Source of the DNA: JAMCZZ01 sp964363695
Lineage (GTDB): Bacteria > Patescibacteriota > UBA1384 > XYA2-FULL-43-10 > 1-14-0-10-43-13
Length of the DNA stretch: 12,558 nucleotides
Reading direction: 5' to 3'
Assembly: GCA_964363695.1 (NCBI GenBank)
Contig: CAYIJI010000034.1
Location: 1-12,558, forward strand
Shown: positions 6,209 to 12,558 of the stretch, in pieces
How positions within the stretch are numbered: the first letter of the stretch is position 1
Layout of the letters: every line of letters starts with the position of its first letter
The notes under the pieces: generated by a model
What the model saw: only the letters and a program-made list of their open reading frames with translations
What the model was told of the DNA's origin: nothing
Databases searched by the model: none
Program-made: the position numbers and the translations under genes

Positions 6209-7045
6209 CTATTTTGTTAATTTAATTATTGGCATATTGCTGCAGATATCTTCGTCCATTACAATCCACTCGACATTCTTAAATCCAGTTTGAGCAATTA
6301 GAGGATCAAGTTCTTCTTTTGTTGCACTTCTAAACAAGCTATCGTCCGGCATAGAAATTAAAATGCGGGCAAGTTTATAATCTTCCTCAGAAATTTTGCC
6401 GTTCTCATGCCAGTCATTGATCACTTTTCTCGCCTTTGGATAATCAACATATCCATTTTCCTTAGCGCAATGCATATAAAGCTCTACTTCAAGGTAGCTA
6501 AATAACGGATACTGGCGATCTTCCTTAAAAGCCCATTTTTCACGAATTTCTTCTAGACGATTTTCTTCTCCTTTAAATCGAACATTGCCTTTGCAAAAAT
6601 ACGTTCCGCCCGGTTTTAAAGCATCATGCATTATCTTAAACATATCGCCGACCCTATTATGTGGGACACAATTAAATATTCGATGTCCTAAAATAAAATC
6701 GTATTTTTCTTTTTCATTGATTTTGAGCCAATCAACTTCCATAAAATGCTCGTCTGGAAACTTTTCTTTAGAGTATTGGCTTAGAATGTCATAATTTTCT
6801 TTCACATAATCAGTCACATTTGGGACTATTCTCAGCCTTTTACAAAGAAAGCGATATTCAATAGTTGAACCAAGAATCAGCAACTCTGCCTTACTAGGAT
6901 CGGACATTTTATCTCTAATTTCCTTTTCCAAATATTCGATCTCTTTCTTCGTCGGCCGAGCAGGAACTGGAAATTTATCCCAAACTTGCGCGTAATTCCA
7001 ACTAGTTATATCCTCTGTTTCATCCAAATTTTTTTCTTGGTCCAT
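6209..7045 (-). CDS. Class I SAM-dependent methyltransferase, substrate unknown
   Basis: 278 residues. The Rossmann-type methyltransferase pattern is visible: motif I LLILGSTIEYR (55-65; GSTIE in place of the common GxGxG), the acidic residue after strand 2 (DYVKENYDIL, 79-88), EVDWLKI (103-109), KYDFILGHRIFNCVP (114-128) as the strand-4 region, and IMHDALKPGGTYFCKGN (138-154). The C-terminal half is helical, with a final LDPLIAQTGFKNVEW block common to these enzymes. No motif assigns it to RNA, protein or small-molecule methylation. It has an AAGGAG site ideally placed before the ATG and ends 8 bases before the PLP enzyme, whose ribosome site overlaps that junction. A 51-base gap separates it from the mutase gene upstream; I see no clear promoter there. 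Like its neighbours it has a short acidic N-terminal tail. Confidence 0.85.
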   Translation of the reverse strand: MDQEKNLDETEDITSWNYAQVWDKFPVPARPTKKEIEYLEKEIRDKMSDPSKAELLILGSTIEYRFLCKRLRIVPNVTDYVKENYDILSQYSKEKFPDEHFMEVDWLKINEKEKYDFILGHRIFNCVPHNRVGDMFKIMHDALKPGGTYFCKGNVRFKGEENRLEEIREKWAFKEDRQYPLFSYLEVELYMHCAKENGYVDYPKARKVINDWHENGKISEEDYKLARILISMPDDSLFRSATKEELDPLIAQTGFKNVEWIVMDEDICSNMPIIKLTK

Positions 7046-7096
7046 AATTTCTCCTTATAAATTGTCATACTTAAGCGAATAATCATATAATAAATC

Positions 7097-8500
7097 CTAT
7101 TCTAATGAATCAAGATTTACGCCAAAGCTCCAATCCATTTCCGGAGCATTGTGTAAAAAGTCTGCGACAATTTTTTTCATTTCTTCATATCGTTCTGGAG
7201 TTTTTGCTTCGAATTTTGGTCCTACATAAGGCCCATTTTGTGAGGCTCGAATAACAAACATTGCATCCAAAAAATCCACTCTAATCCCATCGATATCTGT
7301 GATTTTTTCTTCTTTAAATTTCTCTTTGGCCTCTTTTGTCATTCTCTCGATGACTTCAAACTTGACATCGTCGGGACAGCCAACTTTTATTTCCGGACTC
7401 GAAATATACTTTGGAAAACCGGCAATCACCTGATCAAAAGATTGATTTTTTCTTGATAAATATTCCAAAAGACGCAGCGCAGCATAAAAGCCATCGTCAT
7501 GACCGTAAAATTTATCAACAAAGAAAAAATGGCCAGAAAGTTCACCGGCAAATTTTGCTTTCTCCTTGAATAACTTTTGTTTAATAAACGAGTGACCAGT
7601 TAACCACATTATTGGCTCGCCGCCTCGATCTTTGATTGTTTCCTCAACAATTTTCGAGCAAAGTACGTTGTAAACAATTTTTGCTCCCGGATTATTTTCA
7701 ATCACATCGGCGGCAAAGATTGCCACCAGCATGTCATTCCAAATAATTGTTCCTTTGTTATCAGCTACACCCAATCTGTCTCCGTCTGCATCGAAAGTTA
7801 TGCCGACATCCGCCTTATTCTCAAGAGTGAACTTCGCCAATCTTTCGATCAAATGTTTTTCAGTCGGATCGGGAGTACCACTCGGAAAATTACCGTCAAT
7901 GTTGTCATTTTGCATGACTAGATCTGCCCCGATTTTTTCCGCCAACTTTGGAAAAAAATTGGAAGCAGTGGCGTTGACAAAATCAGCTGCGATCTTAAAC
8001 TTCTTTGTTATTTTTACTTTTTCAAGCAGTTTTTCAAAATACGCTTCAGTAATGTCCTTTTTCTCTACCTTGCCTTCACCTTTGGCGAAATCGCCCTTCG
8101 AAGCCATTTCTTTTAGTTCTCTAATCTCCTCGGTGTCCATTGTTTTTGAAAAGTCAGCACCTAATTTAAATCCGTTGTATTCCGCCGGATTATGAGAAGC
8201 CGAAACCATAACACAGCCCTTGGTATTGAAATGATATTGGCCATAGTAAACTATTTGTACTAAAGTCATCCCAAGGTCAAAAACATCGATTCCCGTGCTA
8301 GTCAAACCTTTAATCACAGCCTCCCGATATTCATCGCTTGAAAGCCGGCAATCAGATCCGACAACTGCTGTTTTAACCCCATGCTCATTGAGCCATGTGC
8401 CATAAGCCTTACCGATTTGTTCAACGATGTCAGTATTTAAATCCTTTCCGGCTATCCCTCGAATGTCGTAACCCCTAAAAATGTATGGATTAATTTCCAT
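7097..8500 (-). CDS. Phosphomannomutase/phosphoglucomutase (alpha-D-phosphohexomutase family)
   Basis: 467 residues, full length. It interconverts hexose 6-phosphate and hexose 1-phosphate, the entry to GDP-mannose or UDP-glucose for glycan synthesis. All four family signatures are present: FRGYDIRG (8-15), the phosphoserine loop VSASHNPAEYNG (99-110; Ser102 carries the phosphate), the magnesium loop DADGDRLG (237-244), the sugar-recognition loop GELSGHFFF (319-327), and a C-terminal phosphate loop RASQNGPYVGPKFEA, a variant of the usual RxSNTxP. GELSGH is the form seen in bifunctional PMM/PGM enzymes such as AlgC, so mannose or glucose specificity stays open. Start ATG one base after the glycosyltransferase stop; GGAG lies 6 bases before it, inside the preceding gene's end. 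It probably supplies donor sugar to the two adjacent glycosyltransferases. Confidence 0.95.
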   Translation of the reverse strand: MEINPYIFRGYDIRGIAGKDLNTDIVEQIGKAYGTWLNEHGVKTAVVGSDCRLSSDEYREAVIKGLTSTGIDVFDLGMTLVQIVYYGQYHFNTKGCVMVSASHNPAEYNGFKLGADFSKTMDTEEIRELKEMASKGDFAKGEGKVEKKDITEAYFEKLLEKVKITKKFKIAADFVNATASNFFPKLAEKIGADLVMQNDNIDGNFPSGTPDPTEKHLIERLAKFTLENKADVGITFDADGDRLGVADNKGTIIWNDMLVAIFAADVIENNPGAKIVYNVLCSKIVEETIKDRGGEPIMWLTGHSFIKQKLFKEKAKFAGELSGHFFFVDKFYGHDDGFYAALRLLEYLSRKNQSFDQVIAGFPKYISSPEIKVGCPDDVKFEVIERMTKEAKEKFKEEKITDIDGIRVDFLDAMFVIRASQNGPYVGPKFEAKTPERYEEMKKIVADFLHNAPEMDWSFGVNLDSLE

Positions 8501-8501
8501 C

Positions 8502-9692
8502 TTATTCTCCTTTTAAATTTTTCTGTTTTTTTAGAATACTAATAAAATTATCTACCACTTTTGAAAATTCGATTGATTGGCCTAATTCGTAAGATTTTTT
8601 TTGATAATCAAATATTTTGGACCGATTAAAACTTAAAGAATTAACTACTTTCGCGATAGAAGAAAAATCTTTGAAATCTACAAGTTTTCCCACTCCATGT
8701 TTCTCAATTAAGTCGCGTGCAAAGAAATAAGGAGTCGAGACAATACAGCATCCCGCCGCCAAAGCATAACTTAAAGTTCCAGAACTGGACTGTTCTTTCT
8801 TATAATATGGAGTTATGTAGATGTCGGTATTCGCTAAATATCGGAAGATTTCCTCAACCGTAAGGTACCGGTTGTCAAAAATTACGTTTTTCTCTAAATT
8901 TAATTTTTTTGTCAGTTGTTTTAAATATAAAAGATATTTCTCTGATTTGTTTGGCCTCATTTGGCCGGCAATTATGTATTTAATTGGAAGATTTGGGTTT
9001 TTAGAGATGATGCCGGGTAAAGCCTTGATCACATATTCCAATCCCTTTTTGGGAGAAATTAATCCAAAAGAAGTTAAAACAAAATCATCTTTATTCAGTC
9101 CAAGCGATTCCTTCTCTTTGCGATAACGCAAAAGGTCTTTTTCAAATAAAGCCGGCGCACCATGAGGTAAAACGAATACCTTGTCGCTTTCAAGGGAAAA
9201 CTTTTTGCATAAATATTCTTTAGCCGAATCGGTCAGCACAACGACTGCACTAACGTAAAGAAAAATTTCTTTCAATAATTTGGTTCGGCTTTTAAACCGA
9301 TCGGGAACAATTTTAAACGGCCTTTCCGAAGAAATCGGGACCGAATGAAGCGTTAAAACTACCGGTTTTTTAATATTTTTTAAAAGACTGAGAATTTTTT
9401 TGCCATTAAAACCACCGTAAATCCAAAATTCATGTTGAACGGAGACAACAGCTGCGTCAGATTCGTTTATGAATTTAGCGGCAGCAACATAACTTCTATC
9501 GTCTTCTTGTTCAATCGTTTTTTTAACAATTTTGGGATATTTAAGGTTTTTGCCGTTATTAATAGCGACGACTTCGCATTCAATATCAGTGTGATTCTTT
9601 CTTATTGAATCAATAATTGACTCTGTATAAGTCGCAATCCCGCATTCGCGCGGCGGGAAAGTCGAGACAAAGATTATTTTATTTTTGTTCAT
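8502..9692 (-). CDS. GT4-type glycosyltransferase (QHEF subgroup), second copy
   Basis: 396 residues with the two-domain GT-B layout. N-terminal domain: ECGIATYTESI (16-26) in the acceptor/donor loop, VQHEFWIYGG (85-94), then VVVLTDSAKEYL and LPHGAPALF. C-terminal nucleotide-sugar domain: SFGLISPKKGLEYVIKAL, YIIAGQMRPN, NRYLTVEEIFRYLANTDIYITPYY, then KEQSSSGTLSYALAAGCCIVSTPYFFARDLI, which corresponds to the donor-binding E-x7-E region of family GT4. It is a clear paralogue of the gene at 10867-12036, sharing CGxATY, QHEF, HGAP, SFGLIxPKKGxEY and the SSGTLxYAxAAG block. No signal peptide, so it acts in the cytoplasm. Its start overlaps the PHP gene's end by 14 bases; the next gene starts one base after its stop. 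Donor and acceptor are unknown; the adjacent mutase suggests a mannose or glucose nucleotide. Confidence 0.9.
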   Translation of the reverse strand: MNKNKIIFVSTFPPRECGIATYTESIIDSIRKNHTDIECEVVAINNGKNLKYPKIVKKTIEQEDDRSYVAAAKFINESDAAVVSVQHEFWIYGGFNGKKILSLLKNIKKPVVLTLHSVPISSERPFKIVPDRFKSRTKLLKEIFLYVSAVVVLTDSAKEYLCKKFSLESDKVFVLPHGAPALFEKDLLRYRKEKESLGLNKDDFVLTSFGLISPKKGLEYVIKALPGIISKNPNLPIKYIIAGQMRPNKSEKYLLYLKQLTKKLNLEKNVIFDNRYLTVEEIFRYLANTDIYITPYYKKEQSSSGTLSYALAAGCCIVSTPYFFARDLIEKHGVGKLVDFKDFSSIAKVVNSLSFNRSKIFDYQKKSYELGQSIEFSKVVDNFISILKKQKNLKGE

Positions 9693-10863
9693 TGTTTTTC
9701 CTTGATTCTATCCAACCTGAAAATTTTTCTTCATCCCAAAGATTTACGATCTTATTTCGATCAATAAAATTCTGTATTTGATAGATTCTTCTGGCATATT
9801 TCATTAATATTGGTATTGAAAGCTGTTTTTTATCTATTTTTCTTGTCTCAACTTCGCCTCGATCATTTTTCACATCTACATATGATGGCTCAGATGCTGT
9901 TAGAGCAGAAAATATTTCAGCCAACTCTCTACCCTCTTCAATTTCCTGTAATCTAGCTCTGTTTTTTCGCAGTTCTGTTATTCTTTCCTCTTCCGGCAAT
10001 GCCGTTTCTCCAGGTTTTAATCCCTTTAGTGTTTCCCCTTCATTAAAAGTAGCTCCTGCTATTTTTGCCTTTAGGTTCGCCGATTCCTCCAGAATTGATT
10101 GTTGTTCTAGCGTTAGGTCAACTTTGGAGAGATAATCTGTTAGACGATGAAAGTCCGGCGCCAGTGAAACAAGATTGTTATTTCTACTTAGCGCTTCGAA
10201 AAATTCTCTTGGCAAATTAGAAGGCGCTGAGTCACCGATTCCTACTTCAATTGCAACATTTTTAGCGGCCGCATGCTGACATAACTTATCCCAATCAACT
10301 TTACCCCATTCTTCTTTTGGCAATTCTCTAAGCGGATGACCAAGCATATTAATACTTGGGTTATTCTCCATCGCAGTTATCCAACGATTTACTGTAGACT
10401 CAGCAGTCATTTGATCTGGTCGATCAGTATTTTTATAATGAATTGATGCCACAACAATGTCTGATTGGTTTAAAATATCATCTGGAGCATCGATACTCCC
10501 ATCCGGGAAGACATTAACTTCAATCCCTTTAAAAACCTTGGGAGCAGTATTTTCCTCATTGATTTTATCGATGTCTTGAAATTCTGTTCTAATCTTATCA
10601 TACCAATATTCTTCTTTGGGCCAACCAACATGTTCTGCGAAACCGATATATTTTAAGCCGGTTTTTTTATTTATCGCCTCTCTAATGTCAGCAATCTGAT
10701 CTTTACCGCAAGAACTTCCTTCCCATGAGTGGAAATGAATAAAGCCTTTAAAGTCTTTAATGCTCCATCGTTCGTTTTTTTCAGTTTCTTCTTCTAAATT
10801 TTGCTTTTCCGATTCAGGAGAAGATGAAAAAGCGGGATTAAAGGGACCTAATTGCTCATTCAT
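9679..10863 (-). CDS. PHP-domain metal-dependent phosphoesterase with helical C-terminal extension
   Basis: 394 residues. PHP proteins are trinuclear-metal phosphoesterases (histidinol phosphatase, PolX and DNA polymerase III exonuclease domains, capsule tyrosine phosphatases). All metal ligands expected are visible in order: IHFHSWEG (His43, His45), FAEHV (His78), GIEVNVF (Glu115), ASIHY (His142), LGHPL (His176) and APDFH (Asp237, His239), so it should be active. The first 35 residues are an acidic, Ser/Pro-rich tail. Residues about 245-394 are an extra, charged helical region (likely coiled coil at about 245-315) with no family match I know. AGTTTATTGGAGAA upstream gives a GGAG site; the start lies 3 bases past the first glycosyltransferase's stop, and its end overlaps the second by 14 bases. 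Placement between two glycosyltransferases suggests a sugar phosphate or phosphorylated glycan substrate, but this is inference. Confidence 0.88.
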   Translation of the reverse strand: MNEQLGPFNPAFSSSPESEKQNLEEETEKNERWSIKDFKGFIHFHSWEGSSCGKDQIADIREAINKKTGLKYIGFAEHVGWPKEEYWYDKIRTEFQDIDKINEENTAPKVFKGIEVNVFPDGSIDAPDDILNQSDIVVASIHYKNTDRPDQMTAESTVNRWITAMENNPSINMLGHPLRELPKEEWGKVDWDKLCQHAAAKNVAIEVGIGDSAPSNLPREFFEALSRNNNLVSLAPDFHRLTDYLSKVDLTLEQQSILEESANLKAKIAGATFNEGETLKGLKPGETALPEEERITELRKNRARLQEIEEGRELAEIFSALTASEPSYVDVKNDRGEVETRKIDKKQLSIPILMKYARRIYQIQNFIDRNKIVNLWDEEKFSGWIESRKNNEQK

Positions 10864-10866
10864 AAA

Positions 10867-12036
10867 TTAATTCTCCAATAAACTTGAAAAAAGACTTAGA
10901 TATTTTTTAGCTGTTCTTGACCAGGTTTGCTGCCTTGCATATTTGTAGGATTCGTTTTCCATTCTATGCCTAACCTTAGGGTGTTTTATTAAATAAACAA
11001 TTTTGTTTGCCAATTCCTTGCTATTGCGAGGCGGAACAAGTATTCCCCTTTTATCAGCCAAGGCTTCTTTTGCATAATCAAAAGGAGTCGAAATGCATGC
11101 TCTTCCGGCTGCCATTGCGTAGATTAAAGTTCCGCTTGAAACTTGTTCCTTAACTGTGAACGGCGCTACAAAAACGTTTGTCGCCATAAGATAGTTTAAG
11201 AGTTCTGAGTAATCTATAAATTTATTAACGAATATGACATTATTTCCCAGTTTTAATTCCTTAACTTTATCCTTTAAGAGTTTGTAATATTCGGGTGATC
11301 GCTGCGGATGCGCTCTTCCGGCAATCAAAAGTTTGATATTTGGATATTTCTTTCTAGATTCGGCAACAGCTTCAATTAAATACTCATAGCCTTTCTTCGG
11401 CCTAATCAAACCGAAAGAAGAAACGAGTATTTCCTCTTTATTTAAGCCGATCATCTCCTTAAAAAAGCCAGTGGAGTATTTTGGCACATTCGGAGCACCA
11501 TGTTTTATGACCTCAATTTTTCTCGGCGCAATTTTATATTGATTAACCAATATTCTCTTTGCAATTTCGGCGAGCACAACTATTCTCAAAGACTTGTCGC
11601 AAATCTCCTGTACAACTTTTTTGTGGCTTGGCGGAGGATTTTTGTAAACCATATGCATGGTAGTGATTGCAGGCTTTTCTAGAGCATTGAGAAAAACTAA
11701 AAAGTTTTTTCCGTCATCCTGTCCCAAAGTATCAGGATTAACTTTAGATCCATAAAGGCCGAATTCATGTTGAATATCGACAATTTGTGCATCGCTTTGG
11801 TTAATAACCTCGGCAGCCTTTTTATAACCTTCAATATCTTTATCCCAAAAGTGATATTTAACCGAAGATCCGTATCGATAACCCTCTTTCGTATCGTCTA
11901 TGGCGACCACAAAATCCTTAAAATCCGGATTGGCTGTGGCCATTGTTTTTCTAAGAGCAGCTGCATAAGTCGCAACACCGCAAGCTTTTGGCAAATATGA
12001 TGTAAAGTGAGCAATGGAAGTTAAATTCTGTTTCAT
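10867..12036 (-). CDS. GT4-type glycosyltransferase (QHEF subgroup), first gene of the run
   Basis: 389 residues, GT-B fold. N-terminal domain: KACGVATYAAAL (17-28), VDIQHEFGLYG (86-96), TMHMVYKNPP, IKHGAPNVPKY (177-187). C-terminal domain: SFGLIRPKKGYEYLIEAV (207-224; Lys and the preceding Arg are usual donor-phosphate contacts), LLIAGRAHPQ, NKFIDYSELLNYLMATNVFVAPF, and KEQVSSGTLIYAMAAGRACISTPFDY (296-321). QHEFGxYG proteins form a recognisable subgroup of family 4 glycosyltransferases in environmental bacteria, to my memory often beside phosphohexomutase or glycoside phosphorylase genes. No signal peptide or membrane segment. An AAGGA site lies about 5 bases before the ATG, and a promoter about 75 bases upstream. 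It appears to head a seven-gene operon running down to ruvA. Confidence 0.92.
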   Translation of the reverse strand: MKQNLTSIAHFTSYLPKACGVATYAAALRKTMATANPDFKDFVVAIDDTKEGYRYGSSVKYHFWDKDIEGYKKAAEVINQSDAQIVDIQHEFGLYGSKVNPDTLGQDDGKNFLVFLNALEKPAITTMHMVYKNPPPSHKKVVQEICDKSLRIVVLAEIAKRILVNQYKIAPRKIEVIKHGAPNVPKYSTGFFKEMIGLNKEEILVSSFGLIRPKKGYEYLIEAVAESRKKYPNIKLLIAGRAHPQRSPEYYKLLKDKVKELKLGNNVIFVNKFIDYSELLNYLMATNVFVAPFTVKEQVSSGTLIYAMAAGRACISTPFDYAKEALADKRGILVPPRNSKELANKIVYLIKHPKVRHRMENESYKYARQQTWSRTAKKYLSLFSSLLEN

Positions 12037-12105
12037 ATAGTCCTTGTTATTATTTAGATATCTAAACCCTTTTAGATCAAACAGTCAATAAGCGAAACAT
12101 ATAAC

Positions 12106-12124
12106 TTGATTATACAATAATCAA
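12106..12124. promoter_or_regulatory. Operator-like palindrome over the -10 box of the glycan operon
   Basis: TTGATTATACAATAATCAA is a perfect inverted repeat: 8-bp arms TTGATTAT and ATAATCAA around ACA. It covers the -10 box (12109-12114) of the promoter for the glycosyltransferase gene. A dimeric repressor bound here would block RNA polymerase. No regulator gene is in the window. The AT-rich sequence makes a chance palindrome possible. Confidence 0.45.
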
Positions 12125-12138
12125 CCGGTTTTTGTCTC
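12109..12138 (-). promoter_or_regulatory. Sigma-70-type promoter for the glycosyltransferase-to-ruvA operon
   Basis: On the minus strand GAGACA (12133-12138; four of six matches to TTGACA) is followed after 18 bases by a perfect TATAAT (12109-12114). Transcription would begin near 12102, leaving a leader of about 66 bases before the ATG at 12036, with AAGGA as ribosome site. The seven genes downstream are separated by at most 51 bases. Confidence 0.55.
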
Positions 12139-12293
12139 AGGGAAAATAAGATTAATTGTTTCCTTTGTAACGTTGCGCAACTGCGCTTCAATTAGTGATT
12201 ACAATGCTAAAATTATATGGAGCTTGTCTTAATGAAGATACAGCATATAGAAGACTTTTTAAAGAGTCTAGCGGCTCTTAATCATTCCATCAA
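12139..12293. other. Gene-free stretch between terminator and operon promoter
   Basis: I find no convincing gene here. It holds a 10-bp palindrome GTTGCGCAAC (12172-12181), which overlaps a small hairpin GCGCA-AC-TGCGC (12175-12186), and a 7-bp stem AAGAGTC/GGCTCTT (12262-12268 and 12273-12279) with loop TAGC and one G-T pair. A small RNA read on the plus strand and ending at the terminator at 12294-12329 is possible, but I see no good promoter for it. Confidence 0.3.
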
Positions 12294-12329
12294 AAAATTC
12301 CGAATCCATATTTATGGATTCGGAATTTT
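12294..12329. terminator. Strong bidirectional intrinsic terminator after the acidic ORF
   Basis: A perfect inverted repeat with 17-bp arms and a 2-base spacer: AAAATTCCGAATCCATA (12294-12310) and its complement at 12313-12329. Read on the minus strand, the stem ends in a run of six T (12292-12297), the pattern of an intrinsic terminator, 23 bases after the stop codon of the acidic ORF. On the plus strand TTTTCTT follows, so it may work both ways. It insulates the downstream operon from transcription entering from the right edge. Confidence 0.85.
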
Positions 12330-12352
12330 CTTGAAAAGTACAATTAAAAATA

Positions 12353-12493
12353 CTATTGAGCTGAAGTTTCTTCTCCCTCTTCAGTGTTAGCATCATCGTC
12401 TTCTGCTTCCTCTTCAGTTTCTTCTTCAGGAGTTTCCCCCTCTACTTTTTCTTCTTCTTCGCCTTCTACGGCCGTTGTGTTTTCGTCGTCCAT
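12353..12493 (-). CDS. Small, extremely acidic protein (46 residues), or acidic tail of a larger protein
   Basis: Reading from the ATG at 12491-12493 gives 46 residues, beginning MDDENTTAVEGEEEEKVEG and ending in TAG. By my count 24 residues are Asp or Glu and one is Lys, with no aromatic residue and a single hydrophobic stretch nowhere: it must be disordered. GGGAG lies 5 bases before the ATG, and the strong terminator follows, which together argue for a real, independently read gene. However, the frame stays open upstream to the window edge through the hairpin repeat (reading TPTAWPRG), so it could be the acidic C-terminal tail of a larger protein beginning outside the window. No function can be assigned. 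Acidic tails of this kind occur on ribosomal and DNA-binding proteins in Patescibacteria. Confidence 0.55.
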   Translation of the reverse strand: MDDENTTAVEGEEEEKVEGETPEEETEEEAEDDDANTEEGEETSAQ

Positions 12494-12512
12494 TGTGTCT
12501 CCCAATGAAACT

Positions 12513-12534
12513 CCCCGCGGCCAAGCCGTCGGGG
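12513..12534. repeat. Dispersed hairpin repeat, copy 2 (before the acidic ORF)
   Basis: Bases 12514-12534 match 3766-3786 exactly; here the stem is one pair longer (CCCCG against CGGGG) with loop CAA and one bulged T. It lies 20 bases upstream of the acidic ORF's ATG, close enough that, if transcribed, the hairpin would sit beside the ribosome site. Confidence 0.85.
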
Positions 12535-12558
12535 TATCAAAGCTACAGATCGAACATA

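Noticed and set aside
7731..8195. 154-codon plus-strand frame inside the phosphohexomutase gene
   Set aside because: Antisense shadow of a gene with all family motifs; Ser- and Phe-rich composition is typical of antisense reading.
12217..12393. Plus-strand frame of about 58 codons starting ATGGAGCTTGTC
   Set aside because: No ribosome site or promoter; it runs through the strong terminator and over the acidic ORF in antisense.
1..12558. tRNA, rRNA or riboswitch genes
   Set aside because: I looked through the gaps and found no cloverleaf, CCA end or known aptamer core; the gaps are too short or made of repeats.

Overview
The window is about 37% G+C by eye and very compact. Every supported gene lies on the minus strand, mostly with gaps of 1 to 50 bases or slight overlaps. 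The compact AT-rich coding, the short two-helix membrane protein next to a PH-like membrane protein, the short acidic N-terminal tails and the GC-rich dispersed palindromic repeats suggest a bacterium of the Candidate Phyla Radiation (Patescibacteria, perhaps a Parcubacteria-type lineage). That assignment is inference. The standard code with TGA as stop fits, which argues against Gracilibacteria or SR1.

Because transcription runs right to left, the layout is given from the right edge. At 12353-12493 is a 46-residue extremely acidic small ORF, preceded by a GC-rich hairpin repeat and followed by a strong bidirectional terminator (12294-12329). A promoter near 12109-12138, with a palindrome over its -10 box, then starts a seven-gene run ending at 4130: GT4 glycosyltransferase, PHP-family phosphoesterase, second GT4 glycosyltransferase, phosphomannomutase/phosphoglucomutase, class I SAM methyltransferase, Cys/Met-metabolism PLP enzyme with a large internal insertion, and ruvA. 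The first four look like a glycan module: the mutase makes sugar-1-phosphate, the two transferases use activated sugar, and the PHP enzyme may remove phosphate. The product cannot be read from the sequence.

The 457-base gap between ruvA and ruvB (3674-4129) is the only long gene-free stretch apart from the 316 bases at 12037-12352. It holds a perfect 38-bp palindrome just past ruvA, a mosaic of GC-rich dispersed repeats, a good promoter for ruvB, and two hairpins in the ruvB leader. One of those hairpins is the same sequence found upstream of the acidic ORF.

Leftward of ruvB lie queH, a two-helix small membrane protein, a PH-like membrane protein and queA (cut by the left edge). The last three are almost end to end. 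QueA and QueH are consecutive enzymes of queuosine tRNA modification (QueA makes epoxyqueuosine, QueH reduces it). The queA frame carries an in-frame GC-rich palindromic repeat with a 21-bp period that adds about 28 residues without breaking the frame. This is the most striking feature of the window.
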